From: Bugula neritina
Lineage: Eukaryota > Bryozoa > Gymnolaemata > Cheilostomatida > Bugulidae
Reading direction: 5' to 3'
Assembly (NCBI GenBank): GCA_964035545.1
Contig: OZ037765.1
Span: 374,001 to 438,000 of the forward strand
Length of the DNA: 64,000 bases
The notes below the pieces were generated by a model that was not told the origin of the DNA, did not search any database, and saw only the letters and a list, made by a program, of their open reading frames with translations. The position numbers were made by a program, and so were the translations under genes. Shown in pieces: positions 40,401 to 55,400 of the stretch. Numbering within the stretch: the first letter of the stretch is position 1; the number at the start of each line of letters is the position of its first letter.

Positions 40401-43400
40401 AGTGTGATATACTCGAGAGTTAGTGTGATATACTCAAGAGTTAGTGTGATATACTCAGGAGTTAGTGTGATATACTCAGGAGTTAGTGTGATATACTCGA
40501 GAGTTAGTGTGATATACTCAAGAGTTAGTGTGATATACTCAAGAGTTGGTGTGATATACTCAAGAGTTAGTGTGATATACTCAAGAGTTAGTGTGATATA
40601 CTCAAGAGTTAGTGTGATATACTCAAGAGTTGGTGTGATATACTCAAGAGTTAGTGTGATATACTCAAGAGTTAGTGTGATATACTCAAGAGTTAGTGTG
40701 ATATACTCAAGAGTTAGTGTGATATACTCAAGAGTTAGTGTGATATACTCAAGAGTTGGTGTGATATACTCAAGAGTTAGTGTGATATACTCAAGAGTTA
40801 GTGTGATATACTCAAGAGTTAGTGTGATATACTCAAGAGTTAGTGTGATATACTCGAGAGTTAGTGTGATATACTCAAGAGTTAGTGTGATATACTCAAG
40901 AGTTAGTGTGATATACTCAAGAGTTAGTGTGATATACTCAAGAGTTAGTGTGATATACTCAAGAGTTAGTGTGATATACTCAAGAGTTAGTGTGATATAC
41001 TCAAGAGTTGGTGTGATATACTCAAGAGTTAGTGTGATATACTCAAGAGTTAGTGTGATATACTCAAGAGTTAGTGTGATATACTCAAGAGTTAGTGTGA
41101 TATACTCGAGAGTTAGTGTGATATACTCAAGAGTTAGTGTGATATACTCAAGAGTTAGTGTGATATACTCAAGAGTTAGTGTGATATACTCAAGAGTTAG
41201 TGTGATATACTCAAGAGTTAGTGTGATATACTCAAGAGTTAGTGTGATATACTCAAGAGTTAGTGTGATATACTCAAGAGTTAGTGTGATATACTCAAGA
41301 CTTAGTGTGATATACTCAAGAGTTAGTGTGATATACTCAAGAGTTAGTGTGATATACTCAAGAGTTAGTGTGATATACTCAAGAGTTAGTGTGATATACT
41401 CAAGAGTTAGTGTGATACACTCAAGAGTTAGTGTGATATACTCGAGAGTTAGTGTGATATACTCAAGAGTTAGTGTGATATACTCAAGAGTTAGTGTGAT
41501 ATACTCAAGAGTTAGTGTGATATACTCAAGAGTTGGTGTGATATACTCAAGAGTTAGTGTGATATACTCAAGAGTTAGTGTGATATACTCAAGAGTTAGT
41601 GTGATATACTCAAGAGTTAGTGTGATATACTCGAGAGTTAGTGTGATATACTCAAGAGTTAGTGTGATATACTCAAGAGTTAGTGTGATATACTCAAGAG
41701 TTAGTGTGATATACTCAAGAGTTAGTGTGATATACTCAAGAGTTAGTGTGATATACTCAAGAGTTAGTGTGATATACTCAAGAGTTGGTGTGATATACTC
41801 AAGAGTTAGTGTGATATACTCAAGAGTTAGTGTGATATACTCAAGAGTTAGTGTGATATACTCAAGAGTTAGTGTGATATACTCAAGAGTTAGTGTGATA
41901 TACTCAAGAGTTAGTGTGATATACTCAAGAGTTAGTGTGATATACTCAAGAGTTAGTGTGATACACTCAAGAGTTAGTGTGATATACTCAAGAGTTAGTG
42001 TGATATACTCAAGAGTTAGTGTGATATACTCAAGAGTTAGTGTGATATACTCAAGAGTTAGTGTGATATACTCAAGAGTTAGTGTGATATACTCAGGAGT
42101 TGGTGTGATATACTCAAGAGTTAGTGTGATATACTCGAGAGTTAGTGTGATATACTCGAGAGTTAGTGTGATATACTCGAGAGTTGGTGTGATATACTCA
42201 AGAGTTAGTGTGATATACTCGAGAGTTAGTGTGATATACTCAGGAGTTAGTGTGATATACTCAAGAGTTAGTGTGATATACTCGAGAGTTAGTGTGATAT
42301 ACTCGAGAGTTGGTGTGATATACTCAAGAGTTAGTGTGATATACTCGAGAGTTAGTGTGATATACTCAGGAGTTAGTGTGATATACTCGAGAGTTAGTGT
42401 GATATACTCGAGAGTTAGTGTGATATACTCAAGAGTTAGTGTGATATACTCAGGAGTTAGTGTGATATACTCGAGAGTTAGTGTGATATACTCAAGAGTT
42501 AGTGTGATATACTCAAGAGTTAGTGTGATACACTCAAGAGTTAGTGTGATACACTCAAGAGTTAGTGTGATACACTCAAGAGTTAGTGTGATATACTCAA
42601 GAGTTAGTGTGATATACTCAAGAGTTAGTGTGATATACTCAAGAGTTAGTGTGATATACTCAAGAGTTAGTGTGATATACTCAAGAGTTAGTGTGATATA
42701 CTCAGGAGTTGGTGTGATATACTCAAGAGTTAGTGTGATATACTCGAGAGTTAGTGTGATATACTCGAGAGTTGGTGTGATATACTCGAGAGTTAGTGTG
42801 ATATACTCGAGAGTTGGTGTGATATACTCAAGAGTTAGTGTGATATACTCGAGAGTTAGTGTGATATACTCGAGAGTTGGTGTGATATACTCAAGAGTTA
42901 GTGTGATATACTCGAGAGTTAGTGTGATATACTCAGGAGTTAGTGTGATATACTCAAGAGTTAGTGTGATATACTCGAGAGTTAGTGTGATATACTCGAG
43001 AGTTGGTGTGATATACTCAAGAGTTAGTGTGATATACTCGAGAGTTAGTGTGATATACTCAGGAGTTAGTGTGATATACTCGAGAGTTAGTGTGATATAC
43101 TCGAGAGTTAGTGTGATATACTCAAGAGTTAGTGTGATATACTCAGGAGTTAGTGTGATATACTCAGGAGTTAGTGTGATATACTCGAGAGTTAGTGTGA
43201 TATACTCAAGAGTTAGTGTGATATACTCAAGAGTTGGTGTGATATACTCAAGAGTTAGTGTGATATACTCAAGAGTTAGTGTGATATACTCAAGAGTTAG
43301 TGTGATATACTCAAGAGTTGGTGTGATATACTCAAGAGTTAGTGTGATATACTCAAGAGTTAGTGTGATATACTCAAGAGTTAGTGTGATATACTCAAGA

Positions 43401-46400
43401 GTTAGTGTGATATACTCAAGAGTTAGTGTGATATACTCAAGAGTTGGTGTGATATACTCAAGAGTTAGTGTGATATACTCAAGAGTTAGTGTGATATACT
43501 CAAGAGTTAGTGTGATATACTCAAGAGTTAGTGTGATATACTCGAGAGTTAGTGTGATATACTCAAGAGTTAGTGTGATATACTCAAGAGTTAGTGTGAT
43601 ATACTCAAGAGTTAGTGTGATATACTCAAGAGTTAGTGTGATATACTCAAGAGTTAGTGTGATATACTCAAGAGTTAGTGTGATATACTCAAGAGTTGGT
43701 GTGATATACTCAAGAGTTAGTGTGATATACTCAAGAGTTAGTGTGATATACTCAAGAGTTAGTGTGATATACTCAAGAGTTAGTGTGATATACTCGAGAG
43801 TTAGTGTGATATACTCAAGAGTTAGTGTGATATACTCAAGAGTTAGTGTGATATACTCAAGAGTTAGTGTGATATACTCAAGAGTTAGTGTGATATACTC
43901 AAGAGTTAGTGTGATATACTCAAGAGTTAGTGTGATATACTCAAGAGTTAGTGTGATATACTCAAGAGTTAGTGTGATATACTCAAGAGTTAGTGTGATA
44001 TACTCAAGAGTTAGTGTGATATACTCAAGAGTTAGTGTGATATACTCAAGAGTTAGTGTGATATACTCAAGAGTTAGTGTGATATACTCAAGAGTTAGTG
44101 TGATACACTCAAGAGTTAGTGTGATATACTCGAGAGTTAGTGTGATATACTCAAGAGTTAGTGTGATATACTCAAGAGTTAGTGTGATATACTCAAGAGT
44201 TAGTGTGATATACTCAAGAGTTGGTGTGATATACTCAAGAGTTAGTGTGATATACTCAAGAGTTAGTGTGATATACTCAAGAGTTAGTGTGATATACTCA
44301 AGAGTTAGTGTGATATACTCGAGAGTTAGTGTGATATACTCAAGAGTTAGTGTGATATACTCAAGAGTTAGTGTGATATACTCAAGAGTTAGTGTGATAT
44401 ACTCAAGAGTTAGTGTGATATACTCAAGAGTTAGTGTGATATACTCAAGAGTTAGTGTGATATACTCAAGAGTTGGTGTGATATACTCAAGAGTTAGTGT
44501 GATATACTCAAGAGTTAGTGTGATATACTCAAGAGTTAGTGTGATATACTCAAGAGTTAGTGTGATATACTCAAGAGTTAGTGTGATATACTCAAGAGTT
44601 AGTGTGATATACTCAAGAGTTAGTGTGATATACTCAAGAGTTAGTGTGATATACTCAAGAGTTAGTGTGATATACTCAAGAGTTAGTGTGATATACTCAA
44701 GAGTTAGTGTGATATACTCAAGAGTTAGTGTGATATACTCAAGAGTTAGTGTGATATACTCGAGAGTTAGTGTGATACACTCAAGAGTTAGTGTGATATA
44801 CTCGAGAGTTAGTGTGATACACTCAAGAGTTAGTGTGATATACTCAAGAGTTAGTGTGATATACTCAAGAGTTAGTGTGATACACTCAAGAGTTAGTGTG
44901 ATATACTCGAGAGTTAGTGTGATATACTCGAGAGTTAGTGTGATATACTCAAGAGTTAGTGTGATATACTCAAGAGTTAGTGTGATATACTCAAGAGTTA
45001 GTGTGATATACTCAAGAGTTAGTGTGATATACTCAAGAGTTAGTGTGATATACTCAAGAGTTAGTGTGATATACTCAAGAGTTAGTGTGATATACTCAAG
45101 AGTTAGTGTGATATACTCAAGAGTTAGTGTGATACACTCAAGAGTTAGTGTGATATACTCGAGAGTTAGTGTGATACACTCGAGAGTTAGTGTGATATAC
45201 TCAAGAGTTAGTGTGATATACTCAAGAGTTGGTGTGATATACTCAAGAGTTAGTGTGATATACTCAGGAGTTAGTGTGATATACTCAGGAGTTAGTGTGA
45301 TATACTCAAGAGTTAGTGTGATATACTCAAGAGTTAGTGTGATATACTCAAGAGTTGGTGTGATATACTCGAGAGTTAGTGTGATACACTCAAGAGTTAG
45401 TGTGATATACTCAAGAGTTGGTGTGATATACTCAAGAGTTGGTGTGATATACTCAAGAGTTAGTGTGATATACTCAAGAGTTAGTGTGATATACTCAAGA
45501 GTTAGTGTGATACACTCAAGAGTTAGTGTGATATACTCAAGAGTTAGTGTGATATACTCAAGAGTTGGTGTGATATACTCAAGAGTTAGTGTGATATACT
45601 CAAGAGTTAGTGTGATATACTCAAGAGTTAGTGTGATATACTCAAGAGTTAGTGTGATATACTCAAGAGTTAGTGTGATATACTCAAGAGTTAGTGTGAT
45701 ATACTCGAGAGTTAGTGTGATATACTCAAGAGTTAGTGTGATATACTCAAGAGTTAGTGTGATATACTCAAGAGTTAGTGTGATATACTCAAGAGTTAGT
45801 GTGATATACTCAAGAGTTAGTGTGATATACTCAAGAGTTAGTGTGATATACTCAAGAGTTAGTGTGATATACTCAAGAGTTAGTGTGATACACTCAAGAG
45901 TTAGTGTGATATACTCGAGAGTTAGTGTGATACACTCAAGAGTTAGTGTGATATACTCGAGAGTTAGTGTGATATACTCAAGAGTTAGTGTGATATACTC
46001 AAGAGTTGGTGTGATATACTCAAGAGTTAGTGTGATATACTCAGGAGTTAGTGTGATATACTCAAGAGTTAGTGTGATATACTCAAGAGTTAGTGTGATA
46101 TACTCAAGAGTTAGTGTGATATACTCAAGAGTTAGTGTGATATACTCAAGAGTTAGTGTGATATACTCAAGAGTTAGTGTGATATACTCAAGAGTTAGTG
46201 TGATATACTCAAGAGTTAGTGTGATATACTCAAGAGTTAGTGTGATATACTCAAGAGTTAGTGTGATACACTCAAGAGTTAGTGTGATATACTCGAGAGT
46301 TAGTGTGATACACTCAAGAGTTAGTGTGATATACTCAAGAGTTAGTGTGATATACTCAGGAGTTAGTGTGATATACTCAAGAGTTAGTGTGATATACTCA

Positions 46401-49400
46401 AGAGTTAGTGTGATATACTCAAGAGTTAGTGTGATATACTCAAGAGTTAGTGTGATATACTCAAGAGTTAGTGTGATATACTCAAGAGTTAGTGTGATAT
46501 ACTCAAGAGTTAGTGTGATATACTCAAGAGTTAGTGTGATATACTCAAGAGTTGGTGTGATATACTCAAGAGTTGGTGTGATATACTCAAGAGTTAGTGT
46601 GATATACTCAGGAGTTAGTGTGATATACTCAAGAGTTAGTGTGATATACTCAAGAGTTAGTGTGATACACTCAGGAGTTAGTGTGATATACTCGAGAGTT
46701 AGTGTGATACACTCAAGAGTTAGTGTGATATACTCAAGAGTTAGTGTGATATACTCAAGAGTTGGTGTGATATACTCAAGAGTTAGTGTGATATACTCAG
46801 GAGTTAGTGTGATATACTCAAGAGTTAGTGTGATATACTCAAGAGTTAGTGTGATATACTCAAGAGTTGGTGTGATATACTCGAGAGTTAGTGTGATACA
46901 CTCAAGAGTTAGTGTGATATACTCAAGAGTTAGTGTGATATACTCAAGAGTTAGTGTGATATACTCAAGAGTTGGTGTGATATACTCAAGAGTTAGTGTG
47001 ATATACTCAAGAGTTAGTGTGATATACTCAGGCAGATAAATGCACTCTATAGTACATACTATAGCATATACTATAGTACATACTATAGCATATACTATAG
47101 TACATACTATAGCACATACTATAGTACATTCTATAGCACATTCTATAGCACATTCTGCAGTACTGTGACCTCTCACCTGTCTGATGAAGAGTCGTCTGAA
47201 CTGAGAAACTCTTTACTTTTAGGAGGTCTGAAAGAGAATAGATAAAGTATTCAACACATATTTCAGTCCCATACATAAATAAATCTGAAACATTACATCA
47301 GGAAGTGAAACTCAACTGACCTTTCAAGTTCCATGCTATCTTTAGCTGCGGGTTTTCTTCTTTGTGTTGCCTTAGGTTTGGCATTCGCAGCTACAAAGTG
47401 AAACATCGGAGTGATATAGTCATAATATCATATCAAAAACTCACAGCACGATATACTATATCATAGGTGTGATATATATCATTAGCTTGTAGTATTTAGG
47501 TAATCATCACGATGTATGAATTTAAAGGCAAACATTTTTATCGGACCAGTTTGATACTTTAGCAAGCTGTAAATGAGTCAGTATAACGACTAGTCATAGA
47601 TGAGTCAACTTTTCTCATTTCTCAAGTGTTGACTCTGTCTAACACTTCATTGCATGCAATGCCAGGCAAGAGATGAGAACCCTACAGCACTATCCTGTTG
47701 TATAACTCCAGCTGTGTACCTAGCTGTCAGGGGAGGCATTCTTCAGCTGTATAGAAATAACACAGCACTTGTTGCTGTAACTTGTTTGTCGAATGTAAAA
47801 TAATGAAATGTAGAGAACTACAATCAACTCTGTGAGAGACAAACTCACCTTTCTTCTGCTTCCGGCATTTTCCGTTCCTTGAAGCACTTGCTGAAGGGAT
47901 GTTGTACTGCAGATCTAGTCTAGGGAACTCCCCTCCACTCTCTGGATCCAAGGCAGCGTCCAGCTGACGGAGGACGTCCGGACTCAACTCGAGGGAAATT
48001 CTCCAGAATTGCTCCTGCAAAGACACAGCGTAAACCGATGACATCACAGCTACCAATCACAACCGTAACCTCGGTATTACAACGAGCAGCAGACTTCCTG
48101 ACCCACCTGCTCATCCACAGGGGGGTTAACTCCGACAGTATATAGAAACTTCTGGAATACTGCATTCTGCAGAGCAACTTCACATTCCTCCATGAGTGGA
48201 ATGAGGGGCGTGGCTTCCGGCTCTTCGTCCTCTGAAAGCAAACAGCCAATGAGACGTCAGTACAACACTACAGCAGACGACATACTATATACTACAGCAG
48301 ACTATATACTAAATACTACAGCAGACTATATACTACAGCAGACTATATATTATATACTACAGCAGACTATATACTACAGCAGACTATATACTATATACTA
48401 CAGCAGACTATATACTAAATACTACAGCAGACTATATACTACAGCAGACTATATATTATATACTACAGCAGACCATATACTACAGCAGACTATATACTAT
48501 ATACTACAGCAGACTACATACTAAATACTACAGTAGACTATATACTATATACTACAGCAGACTATATACTAAATACTACAGTAGACTATATACTATATAC
48601 TACAGCAGACTATATACTAAATACTACAGCAGACTATATACTATATACTACAGCAGACTATATACTATATACTACAGCAGACTATATACTATATACTACA
48701 GCAGACTATATACTACAGCAGACTATATACTATATACTACAGCAGACTATATACTATATACTACAGCAGACTATATACTAAACACTACAGCAGACTATAT
48801 ACTATATACTACAGCAGACTATATACTATATACTACAGCAGACGACATGCTAGACCCACCATCTTCCCTGTCGTCTGCAGTTCTATTGAAGCTTCTCCTC
48901 AGCCAGTTTAGACTGAGTTCCATGGAAGGCATTTCCCTCAACTGTAAGAGTAGCTCTAGAGCGTCCCCTCTCTCCAGTCCACTGAATGGATGGGTGGGTG
49001 CTGAGACTAGCTCTGTATCACTTTCCTCTTCAGAACTGCTAGAATTACCTGGTAAATACGATACCAGATCTGATGTGATGGTAGTAACAGGAAGTCTAAC
49101 TGCTGGTTTAACTTCCTGTTAAGTTAATTATCCGCTGAAGGACGATTTGAGTTACACCAATAGAATAACAAGTGATGTGTATATTAGTCAGTAACGCCAT
49201 TCAACTGGATTTAAACAGCACAAATAGGTTACAAGAAACTTCGTTAGAACCAGCTTGTAGACCAGCAAAATATTTAATATAAAATACAATGAGATGCAAA
49301 TAAAAATAACAAATTGTGTATAAGATTCAATATAAACGGTGAAAGGATGATGAAACATATAAAACTAACAAGTTATTATGTAATCAAGGAAAGCATCACT

Positions 49401-52400
49401 CACCTAGTTACGCAGTATTCTCACGTTGTGACACTGATATGTATTACTGAGTACACCTGCACACACGTGTAACAACACATCCTGTGAATAAATCTCACTC
49501 ACAATGATACCAGAACTCACTCACCTCCACTGCTACTTCCAGCCTCTTTTTGAAGTGACTTTCGTTTCCTCTTCTTTCTGAGCAGCTTACGATCTTCCAC
49601 AAGCCCGAGTTCTACCAGCTTGTTGACAATGTGTCTGCGGGGCCGGTCCAGTTTCAGCATGATCTCTCCAGCCACATCTACAGTGAGCTCTACACTACAG
49701 TGAGCTCTACACTACACACTGAGCTCTACACTACACTGAGCTCTACACTACACTGAGCTCTACACTACACACTGAGCTCTACACGACACACAGTGAGCTC
49801 TACACTACACTGAGCTCTACAATACACACAGTGAGCTCTACACTACACTGAGCTCTACACTACACTGAGCTCTACACTACACACACTGAGCTCTACACTT
49901 GTGCTAAGACAGAACAAACAACTCCAAGCTACCTAATACTAAACACCCTCTGACGTCTAGAGCTGTGAGTATAGTTAGTAAGTGGTAGATCCACACAAGA
50001 TAATGTAGAGATCAGTGTGAGCGAAGTCTACTCACCATCATCGTGTTGGTGCATCTCATAGAGAGTACGGAGCTCCTCTACAGCCTCCTCCGACCACGTC
50101 TGTCTGTTTGTCTGTCTGCCGGAGATGCCCTTCTTGAGCTGTTTAGAGTTGGTGACGAGATCCATGAGTATGAGTTGGCGCACCACCTGCCTTCTGGTTC
50201 TGGAGGTGTCTATCAGGTGGGGGAGGATGTTGTCCACGATATCACCTGTACCGACACATGTGTAACCACATTACTGTACGGACACATGTATACACACATT
50301 ACTGTACGGACACATGTATACACACATTACTGTACCGACACATGTACACACACATTACTGTACGGACACATGTACACACACATTACTGTACCAACACATG
50401 TATACACACATTACTGTACCAACACATGTACACACACATTACTGTACGGACACATGTACACACACATTACTGTACGGACACATGTATACACACATTACTG
50501 TACCGACACATGTATATACACACATTACTGTACCAACACATGTACACACACATCACTGTACCAACACATATATACACACACCTTCGCCGTCTTTATGCTC
50601 CTCATAAAGTTGCCTCAGCTCCATTTCCTGTTCCTCCGTCCACAAAATCTTCCCAGAATTCTGAGCGGATTGAGACTTGTAAGTGCCGTAACCGTCTACT
50701 ATTTCTATACACTCTTTGGCATTCTTCCAGAACAGCATTTCCACGTAGACTTTGGGGGTCTGGCAGAATATAACAACATAATATAATATAATAATTATAC
50801 AACAATAATATAACATCATAATAATATGATATCACAATAATATAATACATTGGACAGCAGTTGTGTTATAAATAGTACAAAACACCACTTAACTGAGTGA
50901 TAATGAAAATTAACAAACTTAATTGAAATAATTCAACAGCAATTAAGTTACACCAACAAGAACAAATTTAGTTACTTAAATTATTAATAATAAAACTGCA
51001 AAATATAATTTGTCATCTAAATAATTTGAAAATATGACTCATGTGAATATAGAGAAAGGGGATAAGTTGACTCGTGAACTATTTGTATTACAGAATAAAC
51101 GTAACTGTACCAGAAAATAATATATAAAACTGTGATACAGATCTACAACTCTAAGCCAATGTCTATATTTAAATATAGAATTCGCTTAAAGAAACAGGAA
51201 ACAGGATGTGAGACTGAACAGACAGACAAACCTTCTCGGCACACTTGAAGAACTGACGGAGTACGTAAGTGGCGAAGGTCTTGAGTTCGGCAAAGTGGGA
51301 GGTTTTTGTTGAGTCATCGTTGAATATCTTCTGGAAGGTTCTGAAGACGGAGAGTTGGAAGAGGAGAGCCACCATCCCGTTCTAAATAAGTTCTCAGACT
51401 ACTATACCTGCTATACTCAGACTACTACACCTGCTATACTCAGACTACTATACCTGCTATACTCAGACTACTATACCTGCTATACTCAGACTACTATATA
51501 CTCAGACTACTATACCTGCTATACTCAGACTACTATACCTGCTATACTCAGACTACTATATACTCAGACTACTATATACTCAGACTACTATACCTGCTAT
51601 ACTCAGACTACTATACCTGCTATACTCAGACTACTATACCTGCTATACTCAGACTACTATACCTGCTATACTCAGACTACTATATACTCAGACTACTATA
51701 TACTCAGACTACTATACCTGCTATACTCAGACTATTATATACTCAGACTACTATATACTCAGACTACTATATACTCAGACTACTATACCTGCTATACTCA
51801 GACTACTATACCTGCACAGCAATACGGTGCAGCATCTTCACGATGCAGTGGTTGGTATGCACGTCGTTGTTGCGGTACAGAGTCAGCAACAGAGTGTAAA
51901 CCTGCACCACTTTGGGGGAGGAGAAGGTCATGAGAAACTTCCGGAAGTCAAACTCCAACTCTTGTGTCACTTCCTGCTCCTCGACTCCTTCCATTTCCTC
52001 CTCCAACACCTCATCACCTGAGAGTAGCGCTATATCATTATATTTTATTATTACATTATATTACTATATTATATCACTATATTACTATATTATATTATTA
52101 TATTACTATATTATTATACTATATTACTATATTATATTATATTACTGTATTATACTATAATTATTACTATACTACGTACCGTAATCATCTCCCTCCACAT
52201 TGTCATTACTCTCAGTTTGTCCCCGAGACAGATCTGCTAGGAACACCTCTCTCAACAGCTGCAGACGTAAATAGTTGTGCTGATACATAACTTAGTAAAT
52301 AGTAGTCAGTTATTAACTGATACATAACTTAGTAAATAGTAGTCAGTTATTAACTGATACATAACTTAGTAAACAGTAGTCAGTCTTTCACTGATACATA

Positions 52401-55400
52401 ACTTAGTAAATAGTAGTCTTTCACTGATACATAACTTAGTAAACAGTAGTCAATTTCAAAATGGTTACACGACTTTTTATCTCTCGTATTTAATGAAAAC
52501 GTACATAAACTTTAATGATGAAACTGTTGAATATATACACTACTGTGTTGGTAAGCTGATCTAGTAGGGAGGAGGGTATTCCACCCCGACCTACGGAACA
52601 GGAAACCCTGTCTACCCACAATGCACTCACCATGAACTCATCCTCAGCCGAGATGTCGGGTGCACCAAACTCTCCATTGTCAGGCCACACCTCCCTGGCA
52701 GCTCGTAGAAGAGCTATTGCCTTGGTACACTCAGATGAGTGTAGAGCTGTGTATATAGACTTGACACACCCCAGCCTGCAACAAACAGACGGTAAATCAA
52801 ATCTACTTCAACACTACTTCCTGTACACATCATTTCCTGTGACACCTCACTTCCTGTACACATCACTTCCTGTGACACATCACTTCCTGTACACATTACT
52901 TCCTGTGACACATCACTTCCTGTACATATCACTTCCTGTCCACATCACTACCTGTACACATTACTTCCTGTGACACATCATTTCCTGTGACACACCACTT
53001 CCTGTACACATCACTTCCTGTGACAATGCCTGCGAACTCACTAGTGAAGGTTCACCCAGTTAGAAGCAAACAGACAGAACATTATATTATACAGCAGTGA
53101 AACAACACATAAATTCATGACATCATAACATAAATTCATGACATCATAACATAAACTTATGACAACATAACATAAACTCGTGACATCACAGCACACACCT
53201 CTGCTCATCAATCGAGACCTCAGAAGTGGCATCAAACGGAGTGACATCATCGCTCACAACTTCCTGTACGTCTTGCAGAAGGTCAGAGAGTTCATCTGAC
53301 AGGATGTTCCACTTTTCCTCCAACTCTTCCTGTGAATGTTGTGGCGTCTCCGTGGAGACCGGAGTATTTGCTGCTTTCCTCCTCTTCACCACCTTCCTTT
53401 TCCTCTGCACCAGCACCTTCCCCTGAGTGGCACACCACTTCTCCATGGCTCTGACGTAGATGTGGGTGGTCTCTACCAGGTCCTTGGCGTACAGCCTAGT
53501 GAGTATGATGTGATTACTACTAGTACTACTACTACTAGTACTACTACTAGTAGTAGTAGTACTAGTACTAGTAGTACTAGTACTAGTACTACTAGTACTA
53601 CTACTACTAGTACTACTACTACTAGTACTATTACTAGTACTACTACTACTACTACTACTAGTACTACTACCAGTACTAATACTACTACTAGTAGTAGTAT
53701 TAGTACTGGTACTACTACTAGTATGACGACTACTACTAGTACTACTATTAGTACTACTACTAGTACTACTACCACTAATACTACTACTAGTTCCACTACG
53801 GAGACAAACCACAAGATAGCATACAAACATTAAGTTATATATAAGCAATACGTAGGCTCTAAGCCACACCCACTTTGAGTTACGTGTGTTGTTGAACTTC
53901 TTGAGGAGGAAGGGAAGCAGGTCTCGGTACTCCTGCATGTAGAACACATTCTGCTGAATCACCTTAGCACTGTTCCTAACCTGGAAGCTCGCGGAGTTGG
54001 ACATCGCCTGCAGCGTCTCCAACAACTCCTTGAAGGTTCTCAGGGCTAAGTGTAGTCTAGTGAATACAAACGCAACGTAGTGCTGCAGCTTCCATCAATT
54101 GGACTGCTAAAGAGACGCTCAGACTCTACTGACTGGATGGCACAATGACAGAGTTTAGTGCTGAAATGTTTTCTAGCAACAAAATCTTCTCTAATTTATT
54201 CAACATATATTTTCTGTGGAAAGTTACAAGAGTTGCAACAAGTTAACATACAAATAGTATAGACCGTTGCAGCCCTACACGGCGCCAAGCTCACCTCTTG
54301 GCCCAGATGATGGCGTCTTTCCTGTCGACCATCATCATGTCGAGGTGGTTGAGGAGAATTCGGTAGACGTAGTTGAACTCCTGAACCGTAACCGTCTCTC
54401 TCACCAGCTCCACGTCAAAGTGGTAGAGTCGCTGGAACTGCATGAAGAATCTTGTGCTCCAGAGGTAGTAAGTTTCATCGTTCTCCTGACTACTCTCTCT
54501 CTCCAACGCACTCTACCATACGGTTAATAGAGTAGACTGAGTGACTATACTATACAGTCAATAGAGTAAACTGAGTGACTATACTATACAGTTAATACGT
54601 GTCCAACTAGCATACAGAGTACACAGGGTACGGCTGCATAGCCTCAGTACCAGGTGTAGCAGACAAGACGGGACGTACCTTCACCGCCCTCATCAAGGGG
54701 TTGTAGCAGTTCTTAATGAACTCAACACAAAACTCCTTGAGACACACTCTGATAGAGAGAGTAGATCTTCGACTGACCTCTTCACCTGTGAGATAAATAC
54801 ATACAGAGTACTACACACAGAGTACTACACACAAAGTATAACAAAGTATGATATAATGTACAATGCATCACCTTCAATAGGCTGCCTGTTTTTGGGTGTC
54901 TTGCGAGATTTCTTTCCCACGTCAAAAGAGTGCTGTTTGACTTCAGAAAGAGGCTTGTGGTAGATGACGTCTTTATCACTGATAGACTTCATTCCCTTCA
55001 CAACAAAAGTCCCACCAAACCTCGAGTGTCTACATGTAGCATATACGTCTGCATGTAGCATATACGTCTGCATGTATTATATACATCTGCATGTAGTATA
55101 TACGTCTGCATGTAGTATATACGTCTGCATGTAGTATATACATCTGCATGTAGTATATACGTCTGCATGTAATATATACGTCTGCATGTAGCATATACGT
55201 CTGCATGTAGCATATACGTCTGCATGTAGCATATACGTCTGCATGTATTATATACATGTGTATATAATATACACGTCTGCATGTAGTATATATCCACTCT
55301 ACCTCGTAGTCAGTCTGAGAAGCTGTGACTGCTTCTTCGCTCTCTCCATGTCGGTTATCCTGGCCAGCTCCTGCTCGTCTCTCTCTTTCTCTCTACGGCT

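Noticed and set aside
38594-47176. 2,860-codon minus-strand and 2,799-codon plus-strand open frames with 7-residue repeats
   Set aside because: Both are a 21-bp satellite whose period is a multiple of three. The minus frame coincides with TIMELESS intron 22 (GTG of the donor to TAG of the acceptor), and flanking TIMELESS exons join in phase without it.
50043-50786. His/Thr/Tyr-rich plus-strand frames
   Set aside because: Antisense to TIMELESS exons plus the 28-bp repeat of intron 15.
53186-54025. Ser/Thr-rich frames across 53510-53800, on both strands
   Set aside because: ACT/AGT triplet repeat in TIMELESS intron 9; conserved exon sequence exists only at the two ends.
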